NCBI GenBank assembly: GCA_017448245.1
Contig: JAFSLV010000006.1
Location: forward strand, 1-59,760
Direction of reading: 5' to 3'
DNA: 59,760 nucleotides
Origin: Lachnospiraceae bacterium
GTDB lineage: Bacteria; Bacillota; Clostridia; Lachnospirales; Lachnospiraceae
Of this stretch, positions 59,455-59,760 are shown piece after piece (position 1 is the first letter of the stretch; every line of letters starts with the position of its first letter). Position numbers and translations under genes: made by a program. Under the pieces are notes generated by a model. The model was not told where the DNA came from. It did not search any database and worked only from the letters and a program-made list of their open reading frames with translations.

Positions 59455-59538
59455 TTATGATTTTCCCGTTTCCCTCTTGATTTCCTAAAGGTTTGAAAAT
59501 TGCTCAATCAGATTGGTAATCCGTTCTTCTCTTGCCAT
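59455..59538 (-). pseudogene. Nonsense-mutated paralogue of the small hypothetical gene
   Basis: MAREERITNLIEQFSNL then TAG, where the intact copy has CAG for Gln; the frame continues EIKRE as in the intact gene, then diverges and stops at 59455. Its ribosome sites are preserved. It directly precedes the lipoprotein gene, as the intact copy precedes the formyltransferase gene. Confidence 0.8.
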
Positions 59539-59592
59539 TGTTTCCTCCGTGGTCATCGGCAATTACCTCCTGCCGATAGTGTACCACGCGGG
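59464..59592 (-). repeat. Duplicated leader plus gene start, copy 2
   Basis: Counterpart of 58187-58312, about 1.28 kb away in the same orientation. Confidence 0.8.
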
Positions 59593-59621
59593 CGCATGAA
59601 TTACCATACCATACGGCAAAC

Positions 59622-59760
59622 TGATGGTGTAAGCTCACTGTCAGTTGGATAAAACGAGAATTCTCCCTTGAGAATGGCTTTGAACTGTTGCCGCATTCAT
59701 CTTATCCAGTTTTTCTGTTCCCGTCAAATATTGCCGATCTGCTCCCGGATGGCCAGTGTT
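59622..59760. repeat. Right copy of terminal inverted repeat
   Basis: Exact reverse complement of bases 2-140. Internal to it at the left lie 29 bases without a visible feature. Confidence 0.85.

Overview
The window looks like chromosomal DNA from an anaerobic member of the Bacillota (class Clostridia, probably Lachnospirales or a neighbour). The clues are a CIRCE-controlled groES-groEL pair, pyruvate phosphate dikinase, an ECF-type S component, a DUF3842 protein, many lipoproteins and very large Cna_B-type surface proteins. No outer-membrane genes are seen. I do not name a genus. Both ends of the window carry the same 139 bp in opposite orientation, so it is probably a contig bounded by two copies of a repeated (IS-like) element.

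Region 1 (about 1-8,350) is visibly AT-richer than the rest. It holds a damaged acetyltransferase-like gene, a PIN-domain toxin-antitoxin pair, and a tight leftward operon: membrane protein, small alarmone synthetase, two OmpR-type regulators, a histidine kinase and an HtrA protease. Upstream are remnants of genes that belong with such clusters (GT2 glycosyltransferase, phosphodiester glycosidase, DUF368), each with an internal or end deletion. A pair of 118-bp direct repeats marks the border.

Region 2 (8,700-26,600) is GC-rich housekeeping and transport DNA: groES-groEL, a metallophosphoesterase, a vWFA lipoprotein, a GtrII-like membrane protein, an HD-GYP-like protein, a methyltransferase with an ECF S component behind a structured leader, DUF3842, PPDK with a histone-like Lys/Ala tail, and a five-gene probable heme-iron operon (IsdE-like binding protein, permease, ATPase, flavodoxin, HemN-like radical SAM enzyme).

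Region 3 (26,697-49,496) is one gene of about 7,600 codons. It encodes a signal segment, a beta-helix-like adhesin head, 8 D2-type and about 30 Cna_B-type modules and a C-terminal membrane anchor without a clear LPXTG. Copies of a short dispersed repeat flank it, and one copy is translated in its N-terminus.

Region 4 (49,800-59,760) is accessory: a DUF3160 lipoprotein, an Rpn/PD-(D/E)XK protein with a 12-bp tandem repeat, a RelBE-like pair, a GDPD phosphodiesterase with a palindromic in-frame insertion, a decayed second copy of the Rpn cassette now holding a HigA-like antitoxin and a truncated toxin, a surface-glycan operon (formyltransferase, truncated GT4, polysaccharide deacetylase-like protein) and a PhnD/SsuA-like lipoprotein. 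The recurrent themes are gene decay by deletion and spread of short repeats into coding sequence. All family calls are from reading motifs; no searches were run.
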